DNA of 64,000 nucleotides from Stictocephala bisonia (GCA_035578905.1 JAQJVL010002603.1:1-64000), one strand, 5' to 3'; shown: positions 1 to 10,727, counted from the stretch's first letter. Program-made: numbers and translations. The notes: generated from the letters alone by a model not told the origin.

Positions 1-2616
1 ATTAGCGATGTGGTTCCAGTTTAAGATAATTTTGAAACCTTCTCATATATTATAAAAATAAGATTTACACCAAAACCACAGATACACAGCATAGGTTTAA
101 TCTCATCAATGGAGCGTAGATAATACTAGCTTGTCTTTCACAAGAAAAAAACCGATTAGCATTCATAATAAATACATTTTAAAACAAATATAATTACGAT
201 TCCACCACAAGTAAATATTAAAAATAATCGTATTCAACGTTCAATGTACAGAAATTAATTTATTTATAGAAATACACTTTAAGAACCAATAGTGTATTTT
301 ACCGTAGGAGATGTTTAAGATAAACTTTAAGAACTCTCCAGATTTCGTAGAGTCAATAAAACATCACGAGAATTGTATTCCCTCTAAAAGATTACATTTG
401 AAATTCAAATTCATCAACATGGACTGGTTATACACTTTATGTTATTTATATTATCAATAAATATATTTAAATACCGATAATATAATAACCTATGAAATGT
501 AAGTGATACCATACATTAATTTTGTATGATTTGATACTATGAAACTATAGTTTATACGATAAACTCGATATATGTCATATGCTCTTTAACTGGTTTTATG
601 TTGAGAATATTTAAAAAAACAAAAACGCTTACTGTTGTATAACCTATAATAGCACTATTTGTTCGTGTATTTATTTAATAGCCTTCTTTGTCTAATTGTA
701 AGTAAGTTGCTATCCTAGAAAATTCAAATTAGTAAGTGTTAAATTTTGGTTAGTTTTGAATTTTGTAGACGCTTTAAAACTGTGGACATTTTGATTACCA
801 GTGACTTAAATCTGGTTTATACTTTCCGAGAAAATATGTTTTCCATGCGGAAACTTATTTGAATTAAAATAATCTAAAACATTTGAATTGCAATTCGTTA
901 TATATTCGTTATTAAGCATGCATTTCTGTTAAAAACATTTTTCCTTATATATATGTTTGTTTGTGTGTGTGTGTGTTTTAAGTTGAGAACAGATTGGAAA
1001 GCTATTTTTGATATAAGAGATATCGTAGACTAACTACTCTTGCTGCAAATCACATTTGGTAGCCACATCCACGATAGTAAAAAAGTATGACCGTCCCAAT
1101 TTTTACAGAATTCATGAATTATTTTATAATTTTTTTAGTACATAATATAGGACTAGGATAGGTTAGGTTATGAAAGTCAAAATTGTGCATTTAGAGTTAA
1201 AAAACTATTTGTATTGCAAAACCTTAACTGCATTGTGCATATAATTGACATGTAAAATGGCTAACAGTTTTTGAAAATAAATATTTTAAAAGTAAACTAA
1301 TTTTGTATCAGCACTTAAAAACAAAGTTAAATGTATGTGGTTTAAAACAACATTCCCTATAATTTTAATCTGTTTTTTCCGAATTTTTCAACAGCAAACC
1401 ATAATTTTAAAAACGGATAAAAAGTGCATGATAATATAACATTGCTGCACAAAACTATAGAATAGTTTTAGTTCTTATTAATATCTTCAACATTTGGAAC
1501 TATAATAAACAAAAAGTGTATCAACATAATGCTGTCTAAAATCAAACAGGAAAGTTTATTTTGTAGTAGATATGGTTTAAGGGTCCTTGTATTGACGGAG
1601 AATGGTTTATAAGACAACAGAAAAGACGTAAATGAGGCGTTAAGAGTCAATCGAAAGAAGTTGTTGGTTGAAGTATTTTTTAGTTAGAAATATTTGTCTT
1701 ATAATACATGTGACGATAGACCAAACATTACTTAACCTATTATATGTATTGGATATACCGTTTGTTACTTTAAATATATGTTTTTAAAGGAAAACATATA
1801 TTAAATACCTTATACTTAAGCATAATATATTATATAAAAACCTGATCGCACTTCAATGATACACAAAAAAATTGAAGACCTCATAAAGTAAATAAATGTT
1901 CTCACCTTGACAGCACGCAATAGGTTTTAACATTAATTAGTATTAAATAAAAACATTATAACACATTTTCAATATATAATAAACAATTTTTTATAAGGAC
2001 AAATAAATATTTACTGAATTACAATAACTCTTTATCGTTATTTTTCTATAGAATTTGCATGACATATTTGTACAAGTTTTCTTAAATTTTTAACTTGTAA
2101 ATATTATGTTATACGTGCAATAAAGTAATTTTTATTTTATATAATCTCTAATGTCTATAAAATCAGCTACACTTAGAAAAAAAGTATTAATAAATAAACA
2201 AGGGGAAACTGGAAGATTTAATTATATTTTTGAATAAGAGAGACAAAGAAACTTCTAGTATCTAATAGAATATTATTAAAAATAATAACTGCTTGTATAG
2301 TATTATATCTTAAATTAACATTAATAAATTGCTTATATTTATAACATATTTTATGTATAGTTTGTAAAACCCTTAAAATATTAATCATAATATGGAATAA
2401 ATAATTGACAACTGTTTGTGTTTAAACAAACTTGGGAAAGTTATGTTCAGAGGGTGTACTGTAGATAGAGTTCAATGCATACCTCCAGACACACAGGTAC
2501 ATTACACCCTGATTTCCGTTAAGCCCTTTCTCCCTAAGGAATAAGTGTAATACGGAACCCCCTATGTACTACGAAATTGATTGCAACCTGCGTTGTTCAG
2601 CCAGACCTTGTGGTCT
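1..2616. other. AT-rich intergenic DNA, no gene seen
   Basis: No open frame with a recognisable domain lies here on either strand, and no tRNA-like box pair was seen. A short GT run sits near 960-976. The last 150 bases are less AT-rich and include the insertion site of the Gypsy element. Confidence 0.6.
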
Positions 2617-2620
2617 CCAT
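2617..2620. repeat. Target site duplication CCAT, left copy
   Basis: The four bases CCAT directly before the TG of the left LTR recur directly after the CA of the right LTR at 10728-10731. Duplications of 4-6 bp are normal for Ty3/Gypsy integrases. Confidence 0.75.
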
Positions 2621-4065
2621 TGAGACCCATCCCCCCCCCCCCCACCAAAGCTGGAAAGCGTGCCAACCGGGGGATGGCTCAAAACAAGTCGAGCGATGGG
2701 ATCACGGGTGGCAGTTGGAGGGTCAAAATAACACTCGGCAGCTGAGCAAAACTAATTTATTATTAAGAAAACAAACTGGCAGGCAGAAGGCCACAACAAA
2801 AAAGGCAGAAGGCCACAATAAAAATAGGCAGAAGGCCACAATATAAATTCTCACTTAAATAAATAACAACACACTAAAATTACCAAGATACTACACAATA
2901 ATAACAAACGCTATAAATACCACAAACTCTACAAATACCAAAATTTAACAATTAATCAACTACAGGGTGTATGGCCTATCTGCAGTTTAGCCTGAGACAC
3001 CCCAAAACGTAAGAAAAATATTAAGCCCCAAATAAAAGTGAAAATTTAGAAAACTTTTGGATCACAACACTTAAACCGGCAATTCAGCCCACATCCCATG
3101 ATTCCACCGGGCCAGGGAGTAAGCCGGAATCCCTGGGCAGCTCCGAATTAAAGTAAACTAAAAGCACAATAATCCCCTTTTGGTGAAAGTTTAAAAATTA
3201 AATAATTTAAAAGAAAATATAACACGGTACCGTTCGAGTAAAAATTCACTTCAAAACCCCCCCCCCCCTAATACACTTAACAAAAAAATAAATAACAATA
3301 ACTAGGCCTAAGCATATAAATAAAGAATAACAGGATTTAACAATGGGGACCTAACAAATATAAAAATCTAAACAAATGTAACAAGAAAATAAACTAATTA
3401 AAAATAAATAACAATAAATATTAACAGCGAACGTTCTTTGTGTATTTTAAAGTTTTTCTTTCTTTAATAAATAAATATGTCCCCAATGGCTGTGTTGCAT
3501 TAATCACTGTTCAGTCTTAGGCCTAGGCCACATCAACAGCTCCACCAGCATTTTTTTTCTTCTTTTATAAATATTTCACTTCCATCAAAACCCCTCAGCT
3601 CAGCCGCCGGGAAACAAAAAGAACACACTGACCTGAGGACTGAAGAAAATTGCCCCGAGAAGTAGAGAGGGCAGTGAGGTGCAGAGCTCGCTCAATCACA
3701 TGGTCCCCAGGCCAGGCTCGCAGTGGTATAATGGTAGACCATCCCCGGACGGCAGGCCGAGGGCAGAAACGTCCTACTCAAGGACCCTGGAGTTTTGGGA
3801 ACCTTAGCCTAACATAGTAATCTCAGCAGGCAGAGCCAAAGACAAAATGACGGCCAACCTGACAGACGAAGGCTCCAGAGAAACTAGAACTACTCGAACA
3901 ATCTAGAAGACGGCCAACCTGACCGAAGCTGCTGGAAACCGGAACGAAACGGAACTGGGCCAACGGCCACCAACTACGCGAAACGCAGGGCAAAAGCGAA
4001 TCTCAGGCAGCCTGGCAGACAACGACGAAAAAAAAACGTAATGTACCGGTCAAAGACCCGGTACA
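2621..4065 (-). repeat. 3' LTR of the Gypsy element
   Basis: This 1445-bp copy matches 9289-10727 over its whole length. The differences I can see are three extra C in a C run near 2631, one extra base near 2864, one extra C near 3260, one extra T near 3551, and about four substitutions. Inside are three near-copies of a 15-bp unit (ggcagaaggccacaa) at about 2780-2840 and a duplicated 'gacggccaacctgac'. The outer end is an inverted repeat: TGTACCGG at 4042-4049 pairs with CCGGTACA at 4058-4065. On the minus strand TATAAAAG lies at 3569-3562 and AATAAA at 2761-2756, so a promoter and poly(A) signal are possible. Confidence 0.93.
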
Positions 4066-4066
4066 A

Positions 4067-4075
4067 CCTCCCTCT
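4067..4075 (-). other. Polypurine tract for plus-strand priming
   Basis: On the minus strand the nine bases AGAGGGAGG end one T before the TG of the 3' LTR. A purine run here is the usual RNase H-resistant primer for second-strand synthesis. Confidence 0.7.
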
Positions 4076-4291
4076 GCAAACCTCAACACACCCAGGCAGG
4101 GGAGAACACTCGGTACCTCAGGGAACCAAGAGAAGACGAAGACCTCCGAAGAGTGGTGTTCCAAGGACGTCCAAGAGAAACTAAGAGGGGAAACCCCTCG
4201 AACAGGGAGCAAACTACCCTGACTGTCGGGCCCGACAAGAAAAAAGAGAGAGAAGACTCTCTCAGAACAGCCACCTAGGGCGCAGAGGTGA

Positions 4292-6667
4292 TCAATCTCT
4301 TTGCCCCAAGAAACCCCCAGGAACACCAACTCCTGGACCAACCGTTCCCCGGAAAGCCTTAAGCTGGGACACATGGGCTTTCCTAAACACCCTGCCTGAC
4401 TGGGGATCAACCAGCAGAGCAGTCACCGGTGACAAAAACCTGTCGATGCGGTGGGGACCAGACCACCGATAGCACAACTTTGCAGCTCTTCGTTCCGCGG
4501 CCGAACTGACCGGGTGAGCCTGACAAAGAACCAGATCTCCAACCTGAAAAGGGTTAGGAGTACGACCCTTATCATACCTCCTCCTTACTCTCTCTCTAGC
4601 ACGTAGCAGGTTGCGCCGAGCAGCCCGCCACGTGGACACTACGTCAGTGGCACCTGGCGTAGGTAGAAGATCCTCTAACCTCCACAAGTTGGACAAAGGG
4701 TTGTTAGGAGGGTAGCCATGTAGAATCTCGAAGGGAGTGGCATTGTGACTCTCATGCTTGGAAGAATTAAAAGCAAGCTGGAGCCAAGAGAGACTCTCAT
4801 CCCAGGTGTTCTGCTTCTCAGCATGGAAGGTAATAAGGGCAGACCGAAGATTGCGGTTGAACCGCTCTGCATGAGAAGGCTGTGGGTAATAAGGAGAGGT
4901 AGTCACATGCCTGATACCATTGCCAAAACAGAACCTACGAAACTCGTGTGAGGTAAACTGGCTACCGTTGTCGGACACAAGAGTGGAAGGCACACCAAAG
5001 TGCTGGAAGAGTTGGGACTGGAGAGCACGGATGGTGAGCTTAGCCGTGGCACTCCGAAGTGGGAAAAGCCAAACGAACTTCGAGAAAGCATCCACACAAA
5101 CAAGTAGGTAGGAGCTACCTGACTTGCTACGGGGAAAAGGACCCACGTAGTCGATGAACACCTTCTCAAAAGGACGCTCGGCCACCTCAGAAGATAACAA
5201 CCCTAACCTTGCATTCTGACTAGGCTTGCTGAGAGAGCACAGGTGACAAGCCCGCACTCTGCCAGCAACATCCCGGTCCATGCCCTTCCAGATGAAGTAC
5301 CTACGAATCTTAGCGATGGTCTTATGAATGCCAAGATGACCGCCCACAAGAGAAGAGTGATAATATTGAAAGACCATCGGTACTAGATGACTAGGCAGCA
5401 CTACACGGGGTTCACCCCTCTGTCGAGGACGGCAACAGAGTACCCCTTTGGACAGAAAATAGGGAGGGTGGGCACCTCCCTCTTGAAGCTCACCTAAGAT
5501 GACTGACAGCTCAGGATCTTTCTGCTGATGGGACAGTAGGTCGTCAAAAGCCAGAGGAAAATCCAGAAGAACAGCACCACACTGAGCAACAGCCTCAGTC
5601 GGTGGATCACTGGGTTCATGGTACATGCGGGAAAGAGCATCCGCGATGACATTCTGGGTACCCCTAAGATGTTGAACTCGGAACTTAAAGGCAGAAATTT
5701 TGACCACCCAGCGACCAATTTTCCCAAGCTGTCTGGGATGGGCTAGAAGCCAAGACAGTGCCTGGTTGTCCGTCTCCAGCAAGAACTCAGCGTGTTCCAA
5801 GAAACGCCGAAACTTGTTCGTACCGAAGACAACAGCCAGACACTCTAACTCATAGATGGAAGAAGCTTTCCTTTCCTGGTGAGACAACGTCCTCGAAGCA
5901 AAAGCGATGGGCTGCCTGACCCCATCAAACTCCTGAGAAAGAACAGCAGCAATGGCGGAGGAGGAGGCATCAGTCTGAAGAATAAATTCTCTGCTGAAAT
6001 CAGGCATACGCAGGACAGGAGGTTGCATGATAGCCTCCTTGAGAGCATCAAAGGCAGTCTGCTGAGCTTGGCCCCACACAAAAGGGACACCTTTCTTTCG
6101 CAGCTCGTTCAACGGGGCAGCAAGCTCGGCCACGTTAGGGATGAAGCGACGGTAAAAATTCACCATCTCCACAAAACGGGCAATCCCCTTGGCATCTCTG
6201 GGAGGAGGAAAATCCCGAATGCCCTGGGTCCTCGCAGGATCTATGCAGACGCCTCGAGAAGAGATAAGATGACCCAGAAAAGAAATCTCAGGACGAGCAA
6301 AAGTGACTTTCTCTGGATTGACGGTAAGGCCAGCTGATTTGAGGCGACTAAGAACTTCCTCCAGATGTTGCATGTGTTCCCCGAAAGTCTCACTGTAGAC
6401 AAGAAGATCGTCCAGGTAATTGAAAACAAACTTGAACTTCACATCATGGAAGATGGAATCAAGCAGACGAGTAAGAGTCTGGGCAACCACAGCAAGACCC
6501 ATAGGAACCCTAGTGAACTGGTAAAGATTCCAGGGAACACAGAAGCTAGTCATAGGCCGTGATTCCTTCTTCAATGGAATCTGATGGTAGGCCTGGTTCA
6601 AATCGAAAACACTGAAAAACTTAGCCTTACCGAACCAATCAAACGCAGAATGCAAATCAGGCAGAGG
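4292..6667 (-). CDS. pol: Gypsy Pol C-terminal part: RT palm, RNase H and integrase
   Basis: This open frame of 791 codons begins after an in-frame TGA at 6670-6668 and has no start codon of its own; it is the continuation of the RT that begins in the frame ending at 6598. Counting from the leucine codon at 6655: the first RT aspartate is D18 in FSVFDLNQ and the YLDD box is at 80-83. RNase H has D229, E269 and D296. The integrase zinc finger is H433, H440, C470 and C473. The integrase catalytic triad is D502, D562 and E597, with 34 residues between the last two. A GPY/F-like segment (WSGPHRI) follows near 731-737. All catalytic residues are present. The enzyme set would copy element RNA and insert the DNA. 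The oddity is the frame break near 6668, inside the RT fingers, so the chain is not made from this copy without a frame change. Confidence 0.93.
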   Translation of the reverse strand, partial: PLPDLHSAFDWFGKAKFFSVFDLNQAYHQIPLKKESRPMTSFCVPWNLYQFTRVPMGLAVVAQTLTRLLDSIFHDVKFKFVFNYLDDLLVYSETFGEHMQHLEEVLSRLKSAGLTVNPEKVTFARPEISFLGHLISSRGVCIDPARTQGIRDFPPPRDAKGIARFVEMVNFYRRFIPNVAELAAPLNELRKKGVPFVWGQAQQTAFDALKEAIMQPPVLRMPDFSREFILQTDASSSAIAAVLSQEFDGVRQPIAFASRTLSHQERKASSIYELECLAVVFGTNKFRRFLEHAEFLLETDNQALSWLLAHPRQLGKIGRWVVKISAFKFRVQHLRGTQNVIADALSRMYHEPSDPPTEAVAQCGAVLLDFPLAFDDLLSHQQKDPELSVILGELQEGGAHPPYFLSKGVLCCRPRQRGEPRVVLPSHLVPMVFQYYHSSLVGGHLGIHKTIAKIRRYFIWKGMDRDVAGRVRACHLCSLSKPSQNARLGLLSSEVAERPFEKVFIDYVGPFPRSKSGSSYLLVCVDAFSKFVWLFPLRSATAKLTIRALQSQLFQHFGVPSTLVSDNGSQFTSHEFRRFCFGNGIRHVTTSPYYPQPSHAERFNRNLRSALITFHAEKQNTWDESLSWLQLAFNSSKHESHNATPFEILHGYPPNNPLSNLWRLEDLLPTPGATDVVSTWRAARRNLLRARERVRRRYDKGRTPNPFQVGDLVLCQAHPVSSAAERRAAKLCYRWSGPHRIDRFLSPVTALLVDPQSGRVFRKAHVSQLKAFRGTVGPGVGVPGGFLGQRD

Positions 6668-7578
6668 TCAATAGCGACCTTAGCGTTGAGCCTCCGATAA
6701 TCCATCACAAGCCTAGACTTACCATTAGGCTTGGGCACAAGAAAAGCTGGACTGGCATAAGCAGAACGAGACGGTTCAATCACACCCTTGCTCAGAAGAT
6801 CCTCAATCATAGCCCTCATAACCTCCATCTTTGGGGGAGCAAGTTTGTACGGATGACTTCTAACTGGCTGAGAATCGGTGAGGTGGATCTCATACTCCAG
6901 AAGAGAAGTGACCCCAAGCTCAGCCGTAAGCACATCAGGAAACTGCAAACACAGCCTCCTAATGGCCTCCGCCTGCTCAGGGGGGAGATGACCAACCGGA
7001 TCCACCTTGGGTTGTTCGGGCTCACAACCCACCTCTCTGACTGCAGGAGGGCAGTCAGAATCACCTACTAGAGGCACCAAAACTCGCCGATTAAACTTGA
7101 AAAATATCTGGCGCTTCTGGAGGTCAAGCACCATACCACTCTTAGAAATAAAGTCTGCCCCTAGGATACAAGAAACCGCCAGGTCCTTGGCAACAAGAAA
7201 ACCCCACCTCCAGGAAAATCCTTCAATTTTAAAATGTAATGACGCCTTTAGAAGTATGGGTAGAGGAGTTTGGGATGCCGTCCAGCAAGTAATAGAAGAA
7301 GGCTCGGTGTGCCTGACAAGTCCTAAGGCGTCAAGGGACTCAAAAAGAGAAAGGCTGATGATACAGCATGCCGAACCAGAATCAAGAAGGGCTCGACACA
7401 CCGTACCACCAAAAGATACAAAAACGCCAGGACACACCGAGGTGACCGCACTAAGTCCCAGGGAAGCCATGCCAGCAAGGCCCGAAAAATCCCCGACACT
7501 CCTGCTATGGGCACGTGTCAGAGGCAAATGGCCACGGTCAGTCGCAACAACGCGGGGAGCTACTGTGGAGGCAACCCC
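6598..7578 (-). CDS. pol: Gypsy Pol N-terminal part: aspartic protease and RT fingers
   Basis: The frame is open from the G run shared with the end of gag (7575-7580) to a stop at 6598. Counting from the codon at 7527, the protease active site is LLDSGS, with D49-S50-G51 (DSG, not the commoner DTG), and the second protease signature ILGADFI is at 121-127. The RT entry region follows at about 240-280 (ASPAFLVPKPNGKSRLVMDY), which is typical of Ty3/Gypsy. After the LNAKV segment the frame loses the RT pattern and stops about 24 codons later. The RT pattern resumes in the frame that opens at 6667, and the shift fits a loss of 3n+1 bases. No good ATG opens this frame, so expression by frameshift from gag is the likely route. 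Confidence 0.9.
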   Translation of the reverse strand, partial: GVASTVAPRVVATDRGHLPLTRAHSRSVGDFSGLAGMASLGLSAVTSVCPGVFVSFGGTVCRALLDSGSACCIISLSLFESLDALGLVRHTEPSSITCWTASQTPLPILLKASLHFKIEGFSWRWGFLVAKDLAVSCILGADFISKSGMVLDLQKRQIFFKFNRRVLVPLVGDSDCPPAVREVGCEPEQPKVDPVGHLPPEQAEAIRRLCLQFPDVLTAELGVTSLLEYEIHLTDSQPVRSHPYKLAPPKMEVMRAMIEDLLSKGVIEPSRSAYASPAFLVPKPNGKSRLVMDYRRLNAKVAIDLCLICILRLIGSVRLSFSVFSI

Positions 7579-8480
7579 CCGCGCTGAGCATTTCCCGCCC
7601 CACGACCTCGAGCACGTGGACAGTCACGTCGAATGTGACCAGGTTGGCCACAAGCAAAGCACACAACCGGAGGCCGAGAACCACGACCCTCCACTGGCTG
7701 ACTCACACCTACAGACATAGCCGGTCGACGGGTGGGGAGAGCACTATGACTCTCAGAATCCCTCCCTTGCTGGTCTGAGAACTGCACGCTGCGCGAAACA
7801 ATGCACAGCTGATGCAGCTCCCGAAAAGTCGAAGGAACACCAGCAAAAACCAATCTGCACCGTTCTTCGGGAGAAATGCCATCCAGGATGACACGAACGG
7901 TGTCAGCTTCAGAAAGGGTGAGGCGCAACGCTTGACGAGCTTCCTTGACTGAAGAGACATAGGCTGCCAGAGACTCGCCCCTACCCTGCGACCGATAAAA
8001 TCTGTCCATGACCATCCTCTCCCTGAGTCGAATGGGAAGAAACGATGAAAGTAACTCTCGATGGAACGAGTCCACCGAGGCATCACTGGCCAAGACAGAA
8101 CTCAGCAACTCCCCAACGGGACCTCTGCAATACGGGAAAACCAGACGAAGCAAGTCCCCAGCCTGCATGCCGGGCATCTCACTAAGTCTGAGAAAGGCCA
8201 CCAGAAACTTGAGAAGCTCCTCAGGATCCATCCCATCGATCACAGGGAGATTCTGGATCATGGGCGTGAGAGGGTTAGGTAGCTTGTGGTAGCTCAGCTG
8301 CAGAAGAGCAGGAGAACCCAAAGAAGCAGACGGAACGGCAGCTGGAGCCGAACCACAAGCAACCCCACCAGAAACGCCTGCAGGCTCAGAAGGAACCTCA
8401 GGCACAGTGAGAGCCGTTGTCTCAGCCTGCGGCCTCGACACATTAGGCGAAAGCGCGAAAGCAGGCCGCTGACCCAGACC
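7560..8480 (-). CDS. gag: Gypsy Gag C-terminal part with CCHC zinc knuckle
   Basis: This frame has 306 codons and opens after a TAG at 8483-8481. It has no ATG near its beginning, so it probably continues the gag frame that starts at 8893. The middle part, from about 'NLPVIDG', looks like a retrotransposon Gag capsid region: alpha-helical, with the sequence RERMVMDRFYRSQGRGESLA. One zinc knuckle, CFACGQPGHIRRDC (C-x2-C-x4-H-x4-C), lies about 33 residues from the C-terminus and is followed by an arginine/glycine-rich tail. Gag forms the particle and binds element RNA. The frame overlaps the protease frame by a few codons at a run of six G, which suggests a -1 frameshift. Family assignment is firm; the exact protein start is not. 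Confidence 0.88.
   Translation of the reverse strand, partial: GLGQRPAFALSPNVSRPQAETTALTVPEVPSEPAGVSGGVACGSAPAAVPSASLGSPALLQLSYHKLPNPLTPMIQNLPVIDGMDPEELLKFLVAFLRLSEMPGMQAGDLLRLVFPYCRGPVGELLSSVLASDASVDSFHRELLSSFLPIRLRERMVMDRFYRSQGRGESLAAYVSSVKEARQALRLTLSEADTVRVILDGISPEERCRLVFAGVPSTFRELHQLCIVSRSVQFSDQQGRDSESHSALPTRRPAMSVGVSQPVEGRGSRPPVVCFACGQPGHIRRDCPRARGRGAGNAQRGGLPPQ
7575..7580 (-). promoter_or_regulatory. Candidate -1 ribosomal frameshift site (G6)
   Basis: On the minus strand six G occupy two gag codons (GGG GGG), four codons before the gag TAG at 7562-7560. The protease frame is in -1 relative to gag and is open through this point. A slip back by one on the G run would join them. It is not a textbook heptamer, and I have not folded the downstream RNA. 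Confidence 0.4.
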
Positions 8481-8893
8481 CTAGGAGTCGTGGACCCGGA
8501 GAGTGCCTGAAAAATCTCCTCCAGCCTAGCCACACTCTCCAAGATCCACGCCCTTCCAGATGGCTCCAACCCCGGTGCCCGGTTGACCAGCCTTAAACGG
8601 GCAAGCAGATGCCCCAAACGTGCAAGGCGGCAGGCCCGGTCACGACCTACGGGAGGTTCAAACTGCAGATCTTCCAAAACCCCTTCCCAATCTTCCACCT
8701 TACGTTTACAAACCAATAACTCCTCACCAACCTCCAGTAGGTCAGACCAATCCACCGCCGTACCCGCGGACAACTGCTCCCGCAGCAACCTCCGGAGATT
8801 CAGAACATCACCCTCCGGAGTCACACCACGCGACCTCAACTCAAATATCAACTCCTCCTTGACCAGGAGGGCAACATTCTGCAGATAGGCCAT
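8294..8893 (-). CDS. gag: Gypsy Gag N-terminal part
   Basis: The first ATG (8893-8891) opens a 199-residue frame starting MAYLQNVALL. Residues from about 11 to 45 (EELIFELRSRGVTPEGDVLN) look like the short SAP-like helical segment found at the N-terminus of many arthropod Gypsy Gag proteins. The upstream in-frame codons contain no other ATG before the leader. From about 8480 onward the frame turns into leucine/arginine-rich sequence that does not look like Gag, while the overlapping frame 7560-8480 does. The sensible coding path therefore switches frame near 8480, a -1 change or a loss of 3n+1 bases. The last 60 or so residues written in this frame are probably not native. Confidence 0.75.
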   Translation of the reverse strand: MAYLQNVALLVKEELIFELRSRGVTPEGDVLNLRRLLREQLSAGTAVDWSDLLEVGEELLVCKRKVEDWEGVLEDLQFEPPVGRDRACRLARLGHLLARLRLVNRAPGLEPSGRAWILESVARLEEIFQALSGSTTPRVWVSGLLSRFRLMCRGRRLRQRLSLCLRFLLSLQAFLVGLLVVRLQLPFRLLLWVLLLFCS

Positions 8894-9119
8894 CTCGCAA
8901 AACAAAATTCTCAACAATATACACAAAAAAACGACAACTCCAGGGTCCAAGACGAACTAAACCCTCAGCCTACCAAGCCACTGCCGACCACTCCAATCCA
9001 CCCATGAAACCCATTCAACAAAGTAACCAAGCGGATTGCCTAGGTTTTTTTTTTTCTAAGTTAAATTATTTATTTTCTAATTGTTTTTTGTTTTTAAATA
9101 AGTATTTATTTGTTTCCTT

Positions 9120-9160
<41 letters not shown>

Positions 9161-9274
9161 TATTACCAAGACACCTTGACGGTAGGTCGGCCAACCATGG
9201 CCTACTAACTGGCAAACACCCACCGTCAACAACTAAGAGATTTTTTTTTTTTTTTTTTTTTTTTAGGCAACCAC
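8894..9274 (-). other. Untranslated leader of the Gypsy element
   Basis: The leader between primer-binding site and gag ATG is about 380 bases. In element orientation it holds an A run of 24 (9241-9264), an 84-base segment, an A run of 34 (9123-9156), then AT-rich sequence with a shorter A run near 9045-9055. The segment between the two long A runs contains an imperfect 11-bp inverted repeat (9176-9186 with 9219-9229, one mismatch) around a smaller GGCC-rich fold. Leaders of this kind often hold packaging or dimerisation signals; that role is inferred. Confidence 0.6.
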
Positions 9275-9286
9275 GCTCTGCTACCA
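9275..9286 (-). other. Primer-binding site, initiator tRNA-Met type
   Basis: Reading the minus strand, two bases (AT) follow the 5' LTR and then comes TGGTAGCAGAGC. It is complementary to the 3' end of animal initiator methionine tRNA, which ends in ...CTCTGCTACCA. A second short match (GGTT) follows after a two-base gap. The tRNA sequence is from memory of the family, so the exact match length should be checked. Confidence 0.75.
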
Positions 9287-9288
9287 AT

Positions 9289-10727
9289 TGAGACCCATCC
9301 CCCCCCCCACCAAAGCTGGAAAGCGTGCCAACCGGGGGATGGCTCAAAACAAGTCGAGCGATGGGATCACGGGTGGCAGTTGGAGGGTCAAAATAACACT
9401 CGGCAGCTGAGCAAAACTAATTTATTATTAAGAAAACAAACTGGCAGGCAGAAGGCCACAACAAAAAAGGCATAAGGCCACAATAAAAATAGGCAGAAGG
9501 CCACAATATAAATTCTCACTTAAATAAATAACAAACACTAAAATTACCAAGATACTACACAATAATAACAAACGCTATAAATACCACAAACTCTAAAAAT
9601 ACCAAAATTTAACAATTAATCAACTACAGGGTGTATGGCCTATCTGCAGTTTAGCCTGAGACACCCCAAAACGTAAGAAAAATATTAAGCCCCAAATAAA
9701 AGTGAAAATTAAAAAAACTTTTGGATCACAACACTTAAACCGGCAATTCAGCCCACATCCCATGATTCCACCGGGCCAGGGAGTAAGCCGGAATCCCTGG
9801 GCAGCTCCGAATTAAAGTAAACTAAAAGCACAATAATCCCCTTTTGGTGAAAGTTTAAAAATTAAATAATTTAAAAGAAAATATAACACGGTACCGTTCG
9901 AGTAAAAATTCACTTCAAAACCCCCCCCCCCTAATACACTTAACAAAAAAATAAATAACAATAACTAGGCCTAAGCATATAAATAAAGAATAACAGGATT
10001 TAACAATGGGGACCTAACAAATATAAAAATCTAAACAAATGTAACAAGAAAATAAACTAATTAAAAATAAATAACAATAAATATTAACAGCGAACGTTCT
10101 TTGTGTATTTTAAAGTTTTTCTTTCTTTAATAAATAAATATGTCCCCAATGGCTGTGTTGCATTAATCACTGTTCAGTCTTAGGCCTAGGCCACATCAAC
10201 AGCTCCACCAGCATTTTTTTCTTCTTTTATAAATATTTCACTTCCATCAAAACCCCTCAGCTCAGCCGCCGGGAAACAAAAAGAACACACTGACCTGAGG
10301 ACTGAAGAAAATTGCCCCGAGAAGTAGAGAGGGCAGTGAGGTGCAGAGCTCGCTCAATCACATGGTCCCCAGGCCAGGCTCGCAGTGGTATAATGGTAGA
10401 CCATCCCCGGACGGCAGGCCGAGGGCAGAAACGTCCTACTCAAGGACCCTGGAGTTTTGGGAACCTTAGCCTAACATAGTAATCTCAGCAGGCAGAGCCA
10501 AAGACAAAATGACGGCCAACCTGACAGACGAAGGCTCCAGAGAAACTAGAACTACTCGAACAATCTAGAAGACGGCCAACCTGACCGAAGCTGCTGGAAA
10601 CCGGAACGAAACGGAACTGGGCCAACGGCCACCAACTACGCGAAACGCAGGGCAAAAGCGAATCTCAGGCAGCCTGGCAGACAACGACGAAAAAAAAACG
10701 TAATGTACCGGTCAAAGACCCGGTACA
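9289..10727 (-). repeat. 5' LTR of the Gypsy element
   Basis: This 1439-bp LTR lies upstream in element orientation and would drive transcription toward lower coordinates. It matches 2621-4065 apart from about four substitutions and four run-length changes, so the two copies were made recently. It keeps the same terminal inverted segment (TGTACCGG with CCGGTACA) and internal short repeats. Confidence 0.93.
10224..10231 (-). promoter_or_regulatory. Possible TATA box of the 5' LTR
   Basis: TATAAAAG on the minus strand lies about 500 bases into the LTR from its outer end, a plausible U3/R position. The identical site exists in the other LTR at 3562-3569. No transcript data support it. Confidence 0.4.

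Noticed and set aside
3718..3770. tRNA-like words in the LTR ('gtggtataatggtagacc')
   Set aside because: No B box or stem pattern follows at the right distance, and the segment is part of both LTRs.
4003..4410. 135-codon minus-strand frame after integrase, considered as an env or accessory gene
   Set aside because: It overlaps the integrase end and runs into the LTR, has no convincing signal peptide plus anchor, and is probably chance.
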